Part shown: one piece after another, positions 51,830-60,690 of the stretch | How the letters are laid out: every line of letters starts with the position of its first letter | Position numbering within the stretch: the first letter of the stretch is position 1 | DNA from: CAYLLS01 sp964385015 | GTDB lineage: Bacteria > Myxococcota > UBA727 > JABDBI01 | DNA length: 64,000 nt | NCBI GenBank assembly: GCA_964385015.1 | Contig: CAYLLS010000001.1 | Location: 465,273 to 529,272 of the forward strand | Direction: 5' to 3' | The notes under the pieces: generated by a model | What the model saw: only the letters and a program-made list of their open reading frames with translations | Database searches by the model: none | What the model was told of the DNA's origin: nothing | Made by a program: the position numbers and the translations under genes

Positions 51830-52375
51830 ATGAATAACATTAATCGTTGGGTATGGCTTGATTTAGAAATGACAGGATTAAATGAAAAAGAATGTGTGAT
51901 TTTAGAAGCAGCAATGATTATCACTGATACTAAATTAAATGAACTATCTTCTATCAACTTAGTTATATGGCAGCCAGAACATATTTTACAACAAATAACT
52001 CCTTTAATTCAAGTCATGCATACTAATAATGGACTATTAAAAAAAGTAAGAAATTCTAACATATCTATAACACAAGCAGAAACAAAACTAATGAATATAA
52101 TAACTAATAATGTGCCATTTAAAGGTGGTATTTTAGCTGGAAATTCTATATATACAGATAGAAGATTTCTAAATAAATATATGCCTTTAATTGATAATTA
52201 TCTTCATTATCAACATTTAGATGTATCTTCTATAAAAATTTTAACAGAAACACTATTAGGACAACAAGGGAAAGCTCCTAAAAACAATAGCAACCATCAG
52301 GCTATGTCTGATATTAAACAATCTATAAAAGAATTTAAATTCTATCAAAAATATTGTTTTAAAAATAAAATATAG
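51830..52375 (+). CDS. orn: Oligoribonuclease
   Basis: 3'-5' exoribonuclease that degrades 2-5 nt RNA fragments. DEDDh motifs: WLDLEMTGL (about 9-17, first Asp and Glu), GNSIYTDRRFL (about 105-115) and NHQAMSDIKQSIKEF (His and last Asp) near 160. YLHYQHLDVSSIKIL is a family signature. Length 181 is normal. It ends with TAG. Retained in many reduced proteobacteria because it is essential. Confidence 0.94.
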   Translation: MNNINRWVWLDLEMTGLNEKECVILEAAMIITDTKLNELSSINLVIWQPEHILQQITPLIQVMHTNNGLLKKVRNSNISITQAETKLMNIITNNVPFKGGILAGNSIYTDRRFLNKYMPLIDNYLHYQHLDVSSIKILTETLLGQQGKAPKNNSNHQAMSDIKQSIKEFKFYQKYCFKNKI

Positions 52376-52445
52376 TTTTTAATCTTTAAATAAATATTTA
52401 TTATTTCATAATCACACCAAATATTAATAAAACTTTACATATATT

Positions 52446-53477
52446 ATGAACACAAAACATCTGAACATAAAAATTCAAAATGACTTAATATCTGCTATTT
52501 CAATGTTAAAACAAGGTTTATTAGTAGCATTCCCTACTGAAACAGTATATGGATTAGGAGCTAATATATGGTGTAAACGAGCTATTTTAAATATATTTAA
52601 AGCTAAAAAACGACCCATATATAATCCATTAATAATACATATAACATCAATAAAGCAAATATTTAACATTATTGATATTAAAAAAAAAAATAATTTCAAA
52701 ATAATACTTAATAGACTACTTAAATTAGCTAATAAATTTTGGCCAGGTCCACTATCAATTATTGGTTATAAAAAATCATACATATCCAATATCATTACTG
52801 CCAATTTTAATAAAGTTGCTATACGCATACCAAACCATAATACTGCACAAAAAATTATATCTTTAACTGGACATCCTGTAGCAGCACCTAGTGCTAATAA
52901 ATTTTCAAGACCAAGTGCTACATCATCAAAGCACGTATTAACAACATTAAATAATAAAATTAATGCAGTAATACACGACGATACGTGTTCTCATGGAATT
53001 GAATCAACAATTATAGATATCAGTGAAAAATATCCTATCATCTTAAGATTGGGATGTATTACGATAAAAGATATACAAAACACATTAAACGAAAAAATAC
53101 AATATTCTATTTCTCCACAAACAAATAAACCACATCTATCTCCTGGATTACATAATAAACATTATTCTCCTAATATAGAAAACATAATGTTATGTAATAA
53201 AACAAGATTAGAACACTATTGGTATACACATATGCCTATGCTATTAAAAAAAAAATCATATCAATTTTTTGTTAATAAATTAGGTGCAAGACCAAATAAT
53301 GTTATTACAGAAATACTATCAAATAATCCACAAATGTTTGCACAAAAATTATATGAAACATTATATAAACTAGAAAAAAAAAACATTTCTCATTTATGTT
53401 TGGAACAACAATACTATAATATCATTAATACAATTTGGTCTACTATTAATGATAAATTAAAAAAAGCTTCAAAATAA
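52446..53477 (+). CDS. L-threonylcarbamoyladenylate synthase (Sua5/YwlC type)
   Basis: First enzyme of t6A37 tRNA modification. KQGLLVAFPTETVYGLGAN (about 20-38), AKKRPIYNPLIIHI, FWPGPLSII and AIRIPNHNTAQ... GHPVAAPSANKFSRPSATSS are family signatures. It has a C-terminal Sua5 domain (about 230-343) with the linker SPGLHNKHYSP, so this is the longer Sua5 form, not the short TsaC. ATG start with no strong ribosome site. TsaB, TsaD and TsaE must be elsewhere. Confidence 0.93.
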   Translation: MNTKHLNIKIQNDLISAISMLKQGLLVAFPTETVYGLGANIWCKRAILNIFKAKKRPIYNPLIIHITSIKQIFNIIDIKKKNNFKIILNRLLKLANKFWPGPLSIIGYKKSYISNIITANFNKVAIRIPNHNTAQKIISLTGHPVAAPSANKFSRPSATSSKHVLTTLNNKINAVIHDDTCSHGIESTIIDISEKYPIILRLGCITIKDIQNTLNEKIQYSISPQTNKPHLSPGLHNKHYSPNIENIMLCNKTRLEHYWYTHMPMLLKKKSYQFFVNKLGARPNNVITEILSNNPQMFAQKLYETLYKLEKKNISHLCLEQQYYNIINTIWSTINDKLKKASK

Positions 53478-53667
53478 TGTATATATTTTATACATGTAAA
53501 AAAAATATTAATTATACTGCTATTATAAATATATACACATAAAAATTTCATATATAAAATTCATACAATATAAATATTATTATAACTATATTGACAATAT
53601 AATAAAAAGAATAATAATTAATATTACAAAACAAGATGATTAACTATTATTATATAAGGGTTATCTT

Positions 53668-54663
53668 ATGAATCAACAATTAACAAAAAATAAGAGCTCA
53701 AAACAATCAATTAAACAAATTATAAAATCTCCGCATCACACTATATCTCAACATGCATCAGTATTAAATGCATTGCAAAAAATTCAAATATTAACAAAAA
53801 ACAATATTGAAATCACAAAATTTTGGGTAATAAACGAAACTAATAAATTACTAGGTTATATTAATATTACTGATTTATTATTTAACAAATCACATTATCC
53901 TATAAAAAATATTATGCATACAAAATTTATTACAATAACAACATTAACATTAAAAGAAGAAGCAATTAAAATATGTAAAAAACATAATTTATATACGTTA
54001 CCAGTAGTAAATAATAAATACAATTTTATAGGATACATTACACTAAATAACATTATTAGCACTTTATCTAAAAACAACAACATAATTTTAAAAAACAATA
54101 ATCATAAACAAAAAATAAATTTTTTACAAAACATTAAAATAAGACTACCATGGCTCAGTGTATCTTTTATTTCTTCATTATTATCAGCTTTCCTAATATA
54201 TAATTTTGAAACATTATTTATTGAAATTCCATTTCTATTTGCTTTTGTACCTGTTATATCAGCTATGGGTGGTAGTATAGGATTACAATCAGCAACTATA
54301 ATTATAGAAGACATATCTTTACATAAATTAGAATATAAAAATTTATTAAGCATCATATTATATGAAGCTAAAATAGGATTATTTTTTGGCATTATAACAG
54401 GAATAATAGGATCAATTATTCCTATTCTAGGATTAAAAACGAAAGTATTAATTGTAAGTTTAACTATATTTATTGCGCTAATATTATCTATGCTTATATC
54501 AACCATAATAGGTACATTAGCTCCATCTATTTTACATAAATTTAAAATTAATCCTACTGTAGCATCTGGTCCTATTTTACAAACTAGTTTAGATTTAGTA
54601 ACAGTTTTTATTTTTGTTAGCATTGCACTGACTACTATTAAAACATTAGGTAATGATAAATAA
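53668..54663 (+). CDS. MgtE-like magnesium transporter lacking the N-domain
   Basis: 331 residues: two CBS domains (about 30-150; NIMHTKFITIT and LPVVNNKYNFIGYITLNNIIS), a linker, then the transmembrane MgtE domain with about five helices (AFVPVISAMGGSIGLQSATIIIEDIS; GIITGIIGSIIP; PTVASGPILQTSLDLVTVFIF). These are the Mg2+/divalent-cation channel motifs. The usual N-terminal superhelical domain of about 130 residues is missing, while full MgtE is about 450. Start ATG at 53668 with AAGGG upstream. Its stop and the rnhA start share bases (TAAATG), so they are cotranscribed. CBS domains may sense nucleotides or Mg2+ without the N-domain. Confidence 0.88.
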   Translation: MNQQLTKNKSSKQSIKQIIKSPHHTISQHASVLNALQKIQILTKNNIEITKFWVINETNKLLGYINITDLLFNKSHYPIKNIMHTKFITITTLTLKEEAIKICKKHNLYTLPVVNNKYNFIGYITLNNIISTLSKNNNIILKNNNHKQKINFLQNIKIRLPWLSVSFISSLLSAFLIYNFETLFIEIPFLFAFVPVISAMGGSIGLQSATIIIEDISLHKLEYKNLLSIILYEAKIGLFFGIITGIIGSIIPILGLKTKVLIVSLTIFIALILSMLISTIIGTLAPSILHKFKINPTVASGPILQTSLDLVTVFIFVSIALTTIKTLGNDK

Positions 54664-55122
54664 ATGAAACATTCAATACATATTTATTGTGATGGATCTT
54701 GTATAGGCAATCCAGGAATAGGTTCATCTGCTGCACTTATTGTATATAAATCAAATATAATTAATATAATAACAAAAAATAAAATATATGCTACAAACAA
54801 TCAAATGGAACTGCAAGCAGCTATTATTAGCCTATTATATATAAAAAATCAAAAAATTTATTTATATTCAGATAGTATTTATCTAATAAATGGGATAAAA
54901 CAATGGTTATTAAATTGGAAATATAATAACTTCACAAATACTAATAAGAAACCAATTAAAAATCAATCTATGTGGCTAACATTATATAATTTAAATAATA
55001 ATAATATTGTTATATGGCGTTGGATAAAAGCTCATTGCGGCAATATCAATAATGAAAAAATTCATACAATAGCTAAAACATCAGCATGTACAACTAAACA
55101 CTTTATTAATATAAAGTACTAA
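54664..55122 (+). CDS. rnhA: Ribonuclease HI
   Basis: Cuts RNA in RNA-DNA hybrids. IYCDGSCIGNPGIGS holds Asp10; NNQMELQAAI holds Glu48; LYSDSIYLINGIKQW holds Asp70; WIKAHCGNINNEKIH holds the catalytic loop His. The fourth carboxylate, Asp134 in E. coli (ENERCDELA), is His134 here (NNEKIHTIA). Length 152 is close to E. coli (155). Start ATG directly follows the MgtE-like stop. The rest of the fold appears normal. Confidence 0.93.
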   Translation: MKHSIHIYCDGSCIGNPGIGSSAALIVYKSNIINIITKNKIYATNNQMELQAAIISLLYIKNQKIYLYSDSIYLINGIKQWLLNWKYNNFTNTNKKPIKNQSMWLTLYNLNNNNIVIWRWIKAHCGNINNEKIHTIAKTSACTTKHFINIKY

Positions 55123-55144
55123 ATTTATAATAAGGAAAAGATTC

Positions 55145-55591
55145 TTGCATTATATAATAGGATTAGGTTCTTCAATATCAAAAAATAAACTTTATATAAA
55201 ACAAGCTTTAAATAATATAACAGAAGAATCTTATATAAAAATTATTTCAACAAGTAAAATAAATAAAACTATAGGTATACATTGTAAAAAATTTTTAATT
55301 TTTTATAATTCTATAATACTAATTAATACTGTTTTAAATCCTGAATCTTTATGGTATGTTGTATACAAAATAGAAAAAAAAATAGGTAGAATCAATGTAT
55401 ATAAAAACAGCCCTAGAACAATTGATATAGATATATTATTTACTTTTTATAATAATATACATACAAAAAATTTAATGATACCACATTGTCAATTTTTTTA
55501 TAGACAATTTATTATAAAACAAACATTTTCATGTATTAAAAAATTTAATATAATTAAAAATCAAATTCATATAAAACAACAACACTATTAA
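55145..55591 (+). CDS. folK: 6-hydroxymethyl-7,8-dihydropterin pyrophosphokinase
   Basis: Folate pathway kinase. YIIGLGSSISKNKLYIKQAL at the start, SKINKTIGIHCKKFLIFYNSIILI, LWYVVYKIEKKIGR and RTIDIDILF (the ATP/Mg site Asp pair) match the family. Length 148 is slightly short. Start is TTG at 55145 with AAGGA upstream. It lies 22 bases after rnhA and is probably cotranscribed with it. Conserved HPR-like motif near the end (MIPHCQFFYRQFI) is partly kept. Only folate gene in the window with the SDR at 7814. Confidence 0.88.
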   Translation: MHYIIGLGSSISKNKLYIKQALNNITEESYIKIISTSKINKTIGIHCKKFLIFYNSIILINTVLNPESLWYVVYKIEKKIGRINVYKNSPRTIDIDILFTFYNNIHTKNLMIPHCQFFYRQFIIKQTFSCIKKFNIIKNQIHIKQQHY

Positions 55592-55707
55592 GTGCTGTGT
55601 AAAAACATATATGAAATATCAATAAAAAAAACAAAATTTTCACATAAAACTAATTTACAAAATTAAACATTTATCATATTAATTACAATAATTATTTAGG
55701 AGATAAT

Positions 55708-56172
55708 ATGAATTTTGGATTAAATAAAATCATCATTATTGGACATGCTGGACAAGATCCAGAAATCAGATATACACAAAACAATATACCAGTATGCTCT
55801 ATTAATGTAGGTGTCAATGGGAAACGAAAAAAAAACAATGAATGGCAAAACCATACAGAATGGTTTAATGTAATCTGTTTTGGCAAAACAGCAGAAAATG
55901 CAACTAAATTCATATCAAAAGGTAAACAAATTTACGTAGAAGGAAGCATATATAGTAATCATTGGGAAGATAAAAATGGGAACAAACATATAAAATATGA
56001 AATTATTGCAAATCAAATTATATTTTTAGGCAAAAACACTAAAACTAATGAATTAAATACGAATACAAACAAAACTAAAAATAATATAGAACAACAAAAT
56101 TATGAAATGCAAATCAAAAAAGATCATTCAACTATTAATAATGATATAAATGATGATGATATTCCATTTTAA
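55708..56172 (+). CDS. ssb: Single-stranded DNA-binding protein
   Basis: OB-fold SSB of 154 residues. GLNKIIIIGHAGQDPEIRY, EWQNHTEWFNVICFGKTAE and GKQIYVEGSIYSNHWEDKNG are diagnostic. The acidic C-terminal tip DDDDIPF is kept (NDDDIPF), the site that binds partner proteins. AGGAGAT precedes the ATG. Convergent with narK, 22 bases away. Linker is Asn/Lys-rich. Confidence 0.97.
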   Translation: MNFGLNKIIIIGHAGQDPEIRYTQNNIPVCSINVGVNGKRKKNNEWQNHTEWFNVICFGKTAENATKFISKGKQIYVEGSIYSNHWEDKNGNKHIKYEIIANQIIFLGKNTKTNELNTNTNKTKNNIEQQNYEMQIKKDHSTINNDINDDDIPF

Positions 56173-56194
56173 ATTTGCATAATCATAAAAATTA

Positions 56195-57676
56195 TTAACT
56201 CATGTTTTTTAATCTTTTAATATTTGCTTCTTTATCTAACTTTTTAATTACAAAATGCATCCATATTAAACATATTAAAGATAATAAAAACATAAATACC
56301 CAGCAACTAGTCCATAACCCTGTATAATCAAGGCAATATCCAAAAATAATAGGACAAAGAAAACCGCCTAAACCTCCCAAAACACCTACCATTCCACCTA
56401 CTACTCCAACCTGCTCTGGGAAATAATCAGGAATATGTTTATATACTGCAGCTTTTCCTATGCCCCAAATACTACCTAATAATATAACTAATACAGCAAA
56501 AATCCACATATTAGCTTGAAAAAATATTCTTGTTATCCCTTTAGCTAATAATTGTTTTTTAGAGACATGATCACCCTCTTTTACTAATACTTCATGCCAA
56601 GAATCTTGTGATGGTAATATCATCAAAGAAGCATCAAAATTTGTTAAAACACTTTTTTGCTTTATGTTATATGAAAATCCATTAACTATTAATTGAGTAT
56701 CAGATACATGTTCAACAATACCATCAAATTTTGACATTATTCCACGACCAGCAGAATATATTTCCATACGAGGTATAATTAGAAAAAAGCTCAAACACAC
56801 AGATAAGCCTAATACCCAATACATAATAGACCTAGCACCAAATAAATCTGATAAATATCCACCTAATGCTCTTATTACACCAGAAGGGAAACTGAAAGAC
56901 GCAGCCAACATTCCAGCTAATGTTAATGAAACAAAATAAACATTAACAAAATATGGTACTAACCAATTTGCAAAAGCCACAAAACATCCAAATACAAGAA
57001 AATAATAAATACCTAAACGCCACACTCTAATGTTTGATAATGGTTCTAACATAACAACTATAGACTTATTGCTTGTTTTTGGTTTTTTATTTTCAGTAAA
57101 TATTAAAAATAAAATACCCATTATAATTAATAAAGCAGTATAAAATTTCGGCAACATTCTCCATCCTTCAAGATAAGTCCCATTTTTGGTGAACATATTC
57201 AATAAAGTTGGAGCAAAAGCACTGGTTAATGCTGCTCCTGCATTTCCTGCACCAAAAATACCCAATGCAAACCCCTGATTTTTTTTAGGATACCACACAG
57301 AAGAAAATGCAATACCTATAGAAAAACTAGTACCACTCAATCCAAAGCCAAAACTACATAACATAAATGAAAATGTACTATCAGCAAAGGATAATAAATA
57401 CATTGGAATAGCACATAAAAATAGCAATATTGTATATGTATATTTACCACCATATTTGTCAGTTAAAATACCAGCTGGTAATCGAAAAATAGCACCAGTT
57501 AATACAGGAATTCCCATTAACCATCCTACAGTAATTGGACCCCATTCATAAAGTTGATTAGATGTTAAAAAAGTAATTAAAACTCCATTTAACATCCATA
57601 CAGCAAAACAAACAGTAAATGCAACAGTATTAAAAAATAACATTAAATGAGATTTTCTAGTCATTTGTTCTTGCAT
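56195..57676 (-). CDS. narK: NarK-type nitrate/nitrite transporter (MFS) with extra soluble domain
   Basis: Major-facilitator protein of the nitrate/nitrite porter family. MLNGVLITFL, GWLMGIPVLTGAIFRLPAGIL and the nitrate signature GNAGAALTSAFAP (about 145-157) are in the first half; GGMVGVLGGLGGFLCPIIFG in the second. An extra soluble domain of about 75 residues (about 305-383, SAGRGIMSKFDGIVEHV ... LLAKGITRIFFQ) sits between helices and resembles a biotinyl/lipoyl-like hammerhead (EVLVKEGDHVSKKQLL). The frame extends to 57733; I chose ATG 57676, with GGAGG four bases upstream. It would bring nitrate in or exchange nitrite, implying nitrate respiration, with reductases elsewhere. Confidence 0.88.
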   Translation of the reverse strand: MQEQMTRKSHLMLFFNTVAFTVCFAVWMLNGVLITFLTSNQLYEWGPITVGWLMGIPVLTGAIFRLPAGILTDKYGGKYTYTILLFLCAIPMYLLSFADSTFSFMLCSFGFGLSGTSFSIGIAFSSVWYPKKNQGFALGIFGAGNAGAALTSAFAPTLLNMFTKNGTYLEGWRMLPKFYTALLIIMGILFLIFTENKKPKTSNKSIVVMLEPLSNIRVWRLGIYYFLVFGCFVAFANWLVPYFVNVYFVSLTLAGMLAASFSFPSGVIRALGGYLSDLFGARSIMYWVLGLSVCLSFFLIIPRMEIYSAGRGIMSKFDGIVEHVSDTQLIVNGFSYNIKQKSVLTNFDASLMILPSQDSWHEVLVKEGDHVSKKQLLAKGITRIFFQANMWIFAVLVILLGSIWGIGKAAVYKHIPDYFPEQVGVVGGMVGVLGGLGGFLCPIIFGYCLDYTGLWTSCWVFMFLLSLICLIWMHFVIKKLDKEANIKRLKNMS

Positions 57677-57853
57677 AATGCCTCCATATTTATAATATTT
57701 TTTAGAAAATAAAACATTATTATATAACAACATATTATGTCAATAATTATTTCATATAAAATGCTTTTTTTACAAAAATATATATGCCACACTACATTAA
57801 AAACATAACAAACCAAATAAATTAATTTTATTCTCATAAAGTTAATATAATTG

Positions 57854-57882
57854 TTATACATTTGTAAAAATTATTATACATT
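57854..57882. promoter_or_regulatory. Pair of DnaA-box-like sites upstream of dnaA
   Basis: TTATACATT occurs at 57854-57862 and again at 57874-57882, 20 bases apart in the same orientation, 39 bases before dnaA. Each matches seven of nine positions of TTATNCACA. They may be weak DnaA boxes that autoregulate dnaA or part of the origin. Confidence 0.45.
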
Positions 57883-57920
57883 AATATAAAGAAACATATG
57901 AATAATTGAGGAATTGTAAA

Positions 57921-59408
57921 ATGAATATAAAAAATGTTAAACATGCTAACACAAATTTTATGTTAAATAAAACTTCTGATATTCAAAATAATAAATATGA
58001 TCTTTTTAAAATTATATTAAAAATTTTAAAAACCCAAGTAAGTATTTTTATATGGCAAGGTTTTTTTATTTCTTTAATTCCACTAAAATTACATAATAAT
58101 ACATTTACATTATGTGCTAAATCAAAATTTCAACAAGAATGGATTAATAAACATTATATAAATCAAATAAAAAAAGCAGCAGAAAAAGTTACAAAGACCA
58201 TTATTTACATTAATATTGTTTATAATGACAAAAATAATAATAATATTTATAAAAATACGAATCAAATTATAAATCCTATACTATCTTTAAAAACTAATAT
58301 AAAAAAATGTAAACTTAAAATATCAAACAATTATAATATTGTAGAAAAAAAAACAAACAATAAATATTATTATCATAACAATTTTAACTTAAATTATAAA
58401 TATACTTTTGATTCATTTATTGAAGGACCATCCAACAAAACATGTGTATCTTCATGTCATTCTGTTGCAAAAGATCCAGGAACAGAATTAAGTCCTTTAT
58501 TCTTATTTGGATCTGTAGGATTAGGCAAAACACATCTTTTAAATGCTATAGGAATTGCAGCTCAAGCTAATCATCCAACATTAAAAATTTCTTATATCAG
58601 TGCAGAACAATGGGTTAACTCATATATCACTTCTATAAGAAAAAAAGAATTTGATATATTTAGAAAAAAATTCAGAACTAATTGTGATATATTTTTAATT
58701 GATGATATTCAATTTCTTTCTGGTAAAAAAGCTAGTCAAGATGAATTTTTTCATACATTTAATGCATTACATAATGCAAACAAACAAATCGTTGTTACTT
58801 CTGACAAATATCCATGTGAAATAACTGGATTTCAAGAACGTTTAAAAACAAGACTATATTGGGGATTATTAGCTAATATTTCACCACCCGAATTATCTAC
58901 TAGAATAAAAATTCTAGAAATGAAAAGTCAATATTTAAATGTTAAATTTTCTTATGATGTTTTACACTTTATAGCAACTAATTTTAATAATTCTATAAGA
59001 GAATTAGAAGGAGCATTAATAAGACTTATAGCATATAAAAACACAATAAAAACTAATATAAATATAGCAAAAGCTAAATTATTTTTGAAACCTATATTAA
59101 AGTCACAAATAAATAAAAAATTATCTTTAAATTATATTTGTAGAGAAATTTCTCATTATTATAATTTAGAATTAAAAGACATAAAAGGAAAATGTAAAAG
59201 AAAAGAAATAAATATGGCAAGACAGATTGCAATGTCATTATGTAAAAATTTTTTAAATTTAAGTTTAAATCAAATTGGTGTATATTTTGATAATAGAAAT
59301 CATAGCACCATACATAGTAATATAAAAGTTATAAACAATATTCGAAAAAATAATATTAGTATTGATCTAATTTTTAAATATTTTGAAAGAAAATTTATTC
59401 ACAGTTAA
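57921..59408 (+). CDS. dnaA: Chromosomal replication initiator DnaA
   Basis: AAA+ initiator that binds DnaA boxes and opens the origin. N-domain (1-85), an Asn/Lys-rich linker, Walker A FGSVGLGKTHLLNAIG (about 195-210), Walker B FLIDDIQFLSGKK near 258 and sensor motif REEL-type NSIRELEGALIRL near 360. The C-terminal box-binding helix-turn-helix ends with NRNHSTIHSNIKVI near 458-471. Length 496. The frame runs to TTG 57906, but ATG 57921 has GAGGAA nine bases upstream and is preferred. dnaA sits on the + strand, facing dnaN, with their stop codons abutting (59408/59409). Composition is intermediate between the two skew regions, as expected close to an origin. Confidence 0.96.
   Translation: MNIKNVKHANTNFMLNKTSDIQNNKYDLFKIILKILKTQVSIFIWQGFFISLIPLKLHNNTFTLCAKSKFQQEWINKHYINQIKKAAEKVTKTIIYINIVYNDKNNNNIYKNTNQIINPILSLKTNIKKCKLKISNNYNIVEKKTNNKYYYHNNFNLNYKYTFDSFIEGPSNKTCVSSCHSVAKDPGTELSPLFLFGSVGLGKTHLLNAIGIAAQANHPTLKISYISAEQWVNSYITSIRKKEFDIFRKKFRTNCDIFLIDDIQFLSGKKASQDEFFHTFNALHNANKQIVVTSDKYPCEITGFQERLKTRLYWGLLANISPPELSTRIKILEMKSQYLNVKFSYDVLHFIATNFNNSIRELEGALIRLIAYKNTIKTNINIAKAKLFLKPILKSQINKKLSLNYICREISHYYNLELKDIKGKCKRKEINMARQIAMSLCKNFLNLSLNQIGVYFDNRNHSTIHSNIKVINNIRKNNISIDLIFKYFERKFIHS
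59395..59403. promoter_or_regulatory. DnaA box at the dnaA-dnaN junction
   Basis: TTATTCACA is a perfect match to TTATNCACA. It overlaps the last codons of dnaA and its stop codon is just after. The + strand composition changes around here, so it may be part of the origin. It could also be constrained by the coding sequence. Confidence 0.5.
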
Positions 59409-60545
59409 TTATATTCTCATTGGCATAATTATACATTGATGATTTTGATTATCTATTCCTTTAATTAAGATAGGCGAAAATGAATCAATAATATTTACTT
59501 CTACATTATGATCTGAAAAAGATAATAACGCTTCAATTAAATATATAGGGCTTAATTTAATATTTATATTTGGTCCATTATATAAAATAGATATATTGTC
59601 ACATATTTCTCCAACTTCTGTATGATAACATGACAATAATAATTTTTTACGTTGTAAAAAAATTTTCAGATTTTGATTTTGATTATCTATCCATGCAGAA
59701 ACACGTTTTAAACTTATTAAAAATTGAAATTTAGATATCTTAAAATTTTTATCTGCTAATTTTGGAATAACTTGTTCATATTTAGGAAATTTTTCATTTA
59801 TTAATTTGATAATTAAAGTAGCATTGTTAATTTTTATTATAACAAAATTATTTATAAAACCTAATTTAAAAAATTCATTATTTAATGTTTTCCCATATTC
59901 TAATACTCTTAACACTTCAATTATCCCTTTTTTAGGAATTATTACATGTTTTATATTATTAAAAGAAAAATTGGTAAAATATTCTTGTATTTTACATAAT
60001 CTATGACTATCAGTAGCTACAAAATCAATTATATTTTTATTTTTTGATGATTGTTTTATTAATACACCTGTTAAATTATGTCTATTTTTATTTTTACTTA
60101 CAGCATGTAAAGTTTTTTGTATAGTTTTTGCAAATAAGTTAATATTTACTTTATTAAAAATTATATTACTTATAATGGTTGATTTTGGATATTCTATAGC
60201 TGAAGTTGTTTTTAATGTAGCAATAGTTCTGCCATTATGTATTTTTATGTCATTATGAATTGGATCGCATATAAAATGTGTATTTGGTCCAGGTAATAAT
60301 TTAGCTATATTGGTTAAAGCTTTAATTGGAATTGTGATTACTCCTGGTTTAATAATAGAGCATAAATTATAAATGTTAATTTCTATATCTAAATTTGTTG
60401 TTGTAAATAAAATAATTTCTTTATTATTTTTATTAGTTTGAATTAATACATTAGATAGTATGTTCAATATGCTTTTTTTTTGTATTATGTTTTGTAATGT
60501 ATTTAATGTTTTAATAAGTTTTGTAGTATTTATTGTAAATTCCAT
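59409..60545 (-). CDS. dnaN: DNA polymerase III beta (sliding clamp)
   Basis: Ring that tethers the polymerase. 378 residues with three clamp-type domains: TTTNLDIEI (about 48-56), GVLIKQSS with ATDSHRLC (about 165-172) and the C-terminal YLIEALLSF and IIMPMRI end. It lies on the minus strand, convergent with dnaA with no gap between stop codons. Its composition (Asn, Thr, Lys, Ile, His) is that of a gene running against replication, so the skew changes to the left of it. Usual dnaA-dnaN operon order is broken. Followed by a 110-base gap before gatB. Confidence 0.95.
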   Translation of the reverse strand: MEFTINTTKLIKTLNTLQNIIQKKSILNILSNVLIQTNKNNKEIILFTTTNLDIEINIYNLCSIIKPGVITIPIKALTNIAKLLPGPNTHFICDPIHNDIKIHNGRTIATLKTTSAIEYPKSTIISNIIFNKVNINLFAKTIQKTLHAVSKNKNRHNLTGVLIKQSSKNKNIIDFVATDSHRLCKIQEYFTNFSFNNIKHVIIPKKGIIEVLRVLEYGKTLNNEFFKLGFINNFVIIKINNATLIIKLINEKFPKYEQVIPKLADKNFKISKFQFLISLKRVSAWIDNQNQNLKIFLQRKKLLLSCYHTEVGEICDNISILYNGPNINIKLSPIYLIEALLSFSDHNVEVNIIDSFSPILIKGIDNQNHQCIIMPMRI

Positions 60546-60690
60546 GTTTAAATCTCATGTATAATGTTAATATTATATATTAATATTATGTATGTTGGTA
60601 CTGTTGATAAGGGTATAGTTTTATTCGATTATAACTGGTTATTTATTAGTAAATGTTATGTTGATAACTTGTTTGTTGAATGTTGATAAT
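60546..60690. other. Candidate origin element (DnaA-box-like cluster and AT-rich repeats)
   Basis: Three TGTTGATAA sites (reverse complement TTATCAACA, eight of nine to TTATCCACA) lie at 60602-60610, 60659-60667 and 60681-60689, all in the same orientation; the last two overlap the end of gatB. Just beside them TTAATATTA repeats at 60567-60575 and 60580-60588, 13 bases apart, like an unwinding element. The gap between dnaN and gatB is the only intergenic DNA close to the skew change besides the one before dnaA. Confidence 0.5.

Noticed and set aside
54102..54623. A 173-codon minus-strand frame inside the MgtE-like gene
   Set aside because: Shadow of the membrane-domain coding strand; the plus-strand protein has clear MgtE motifs.
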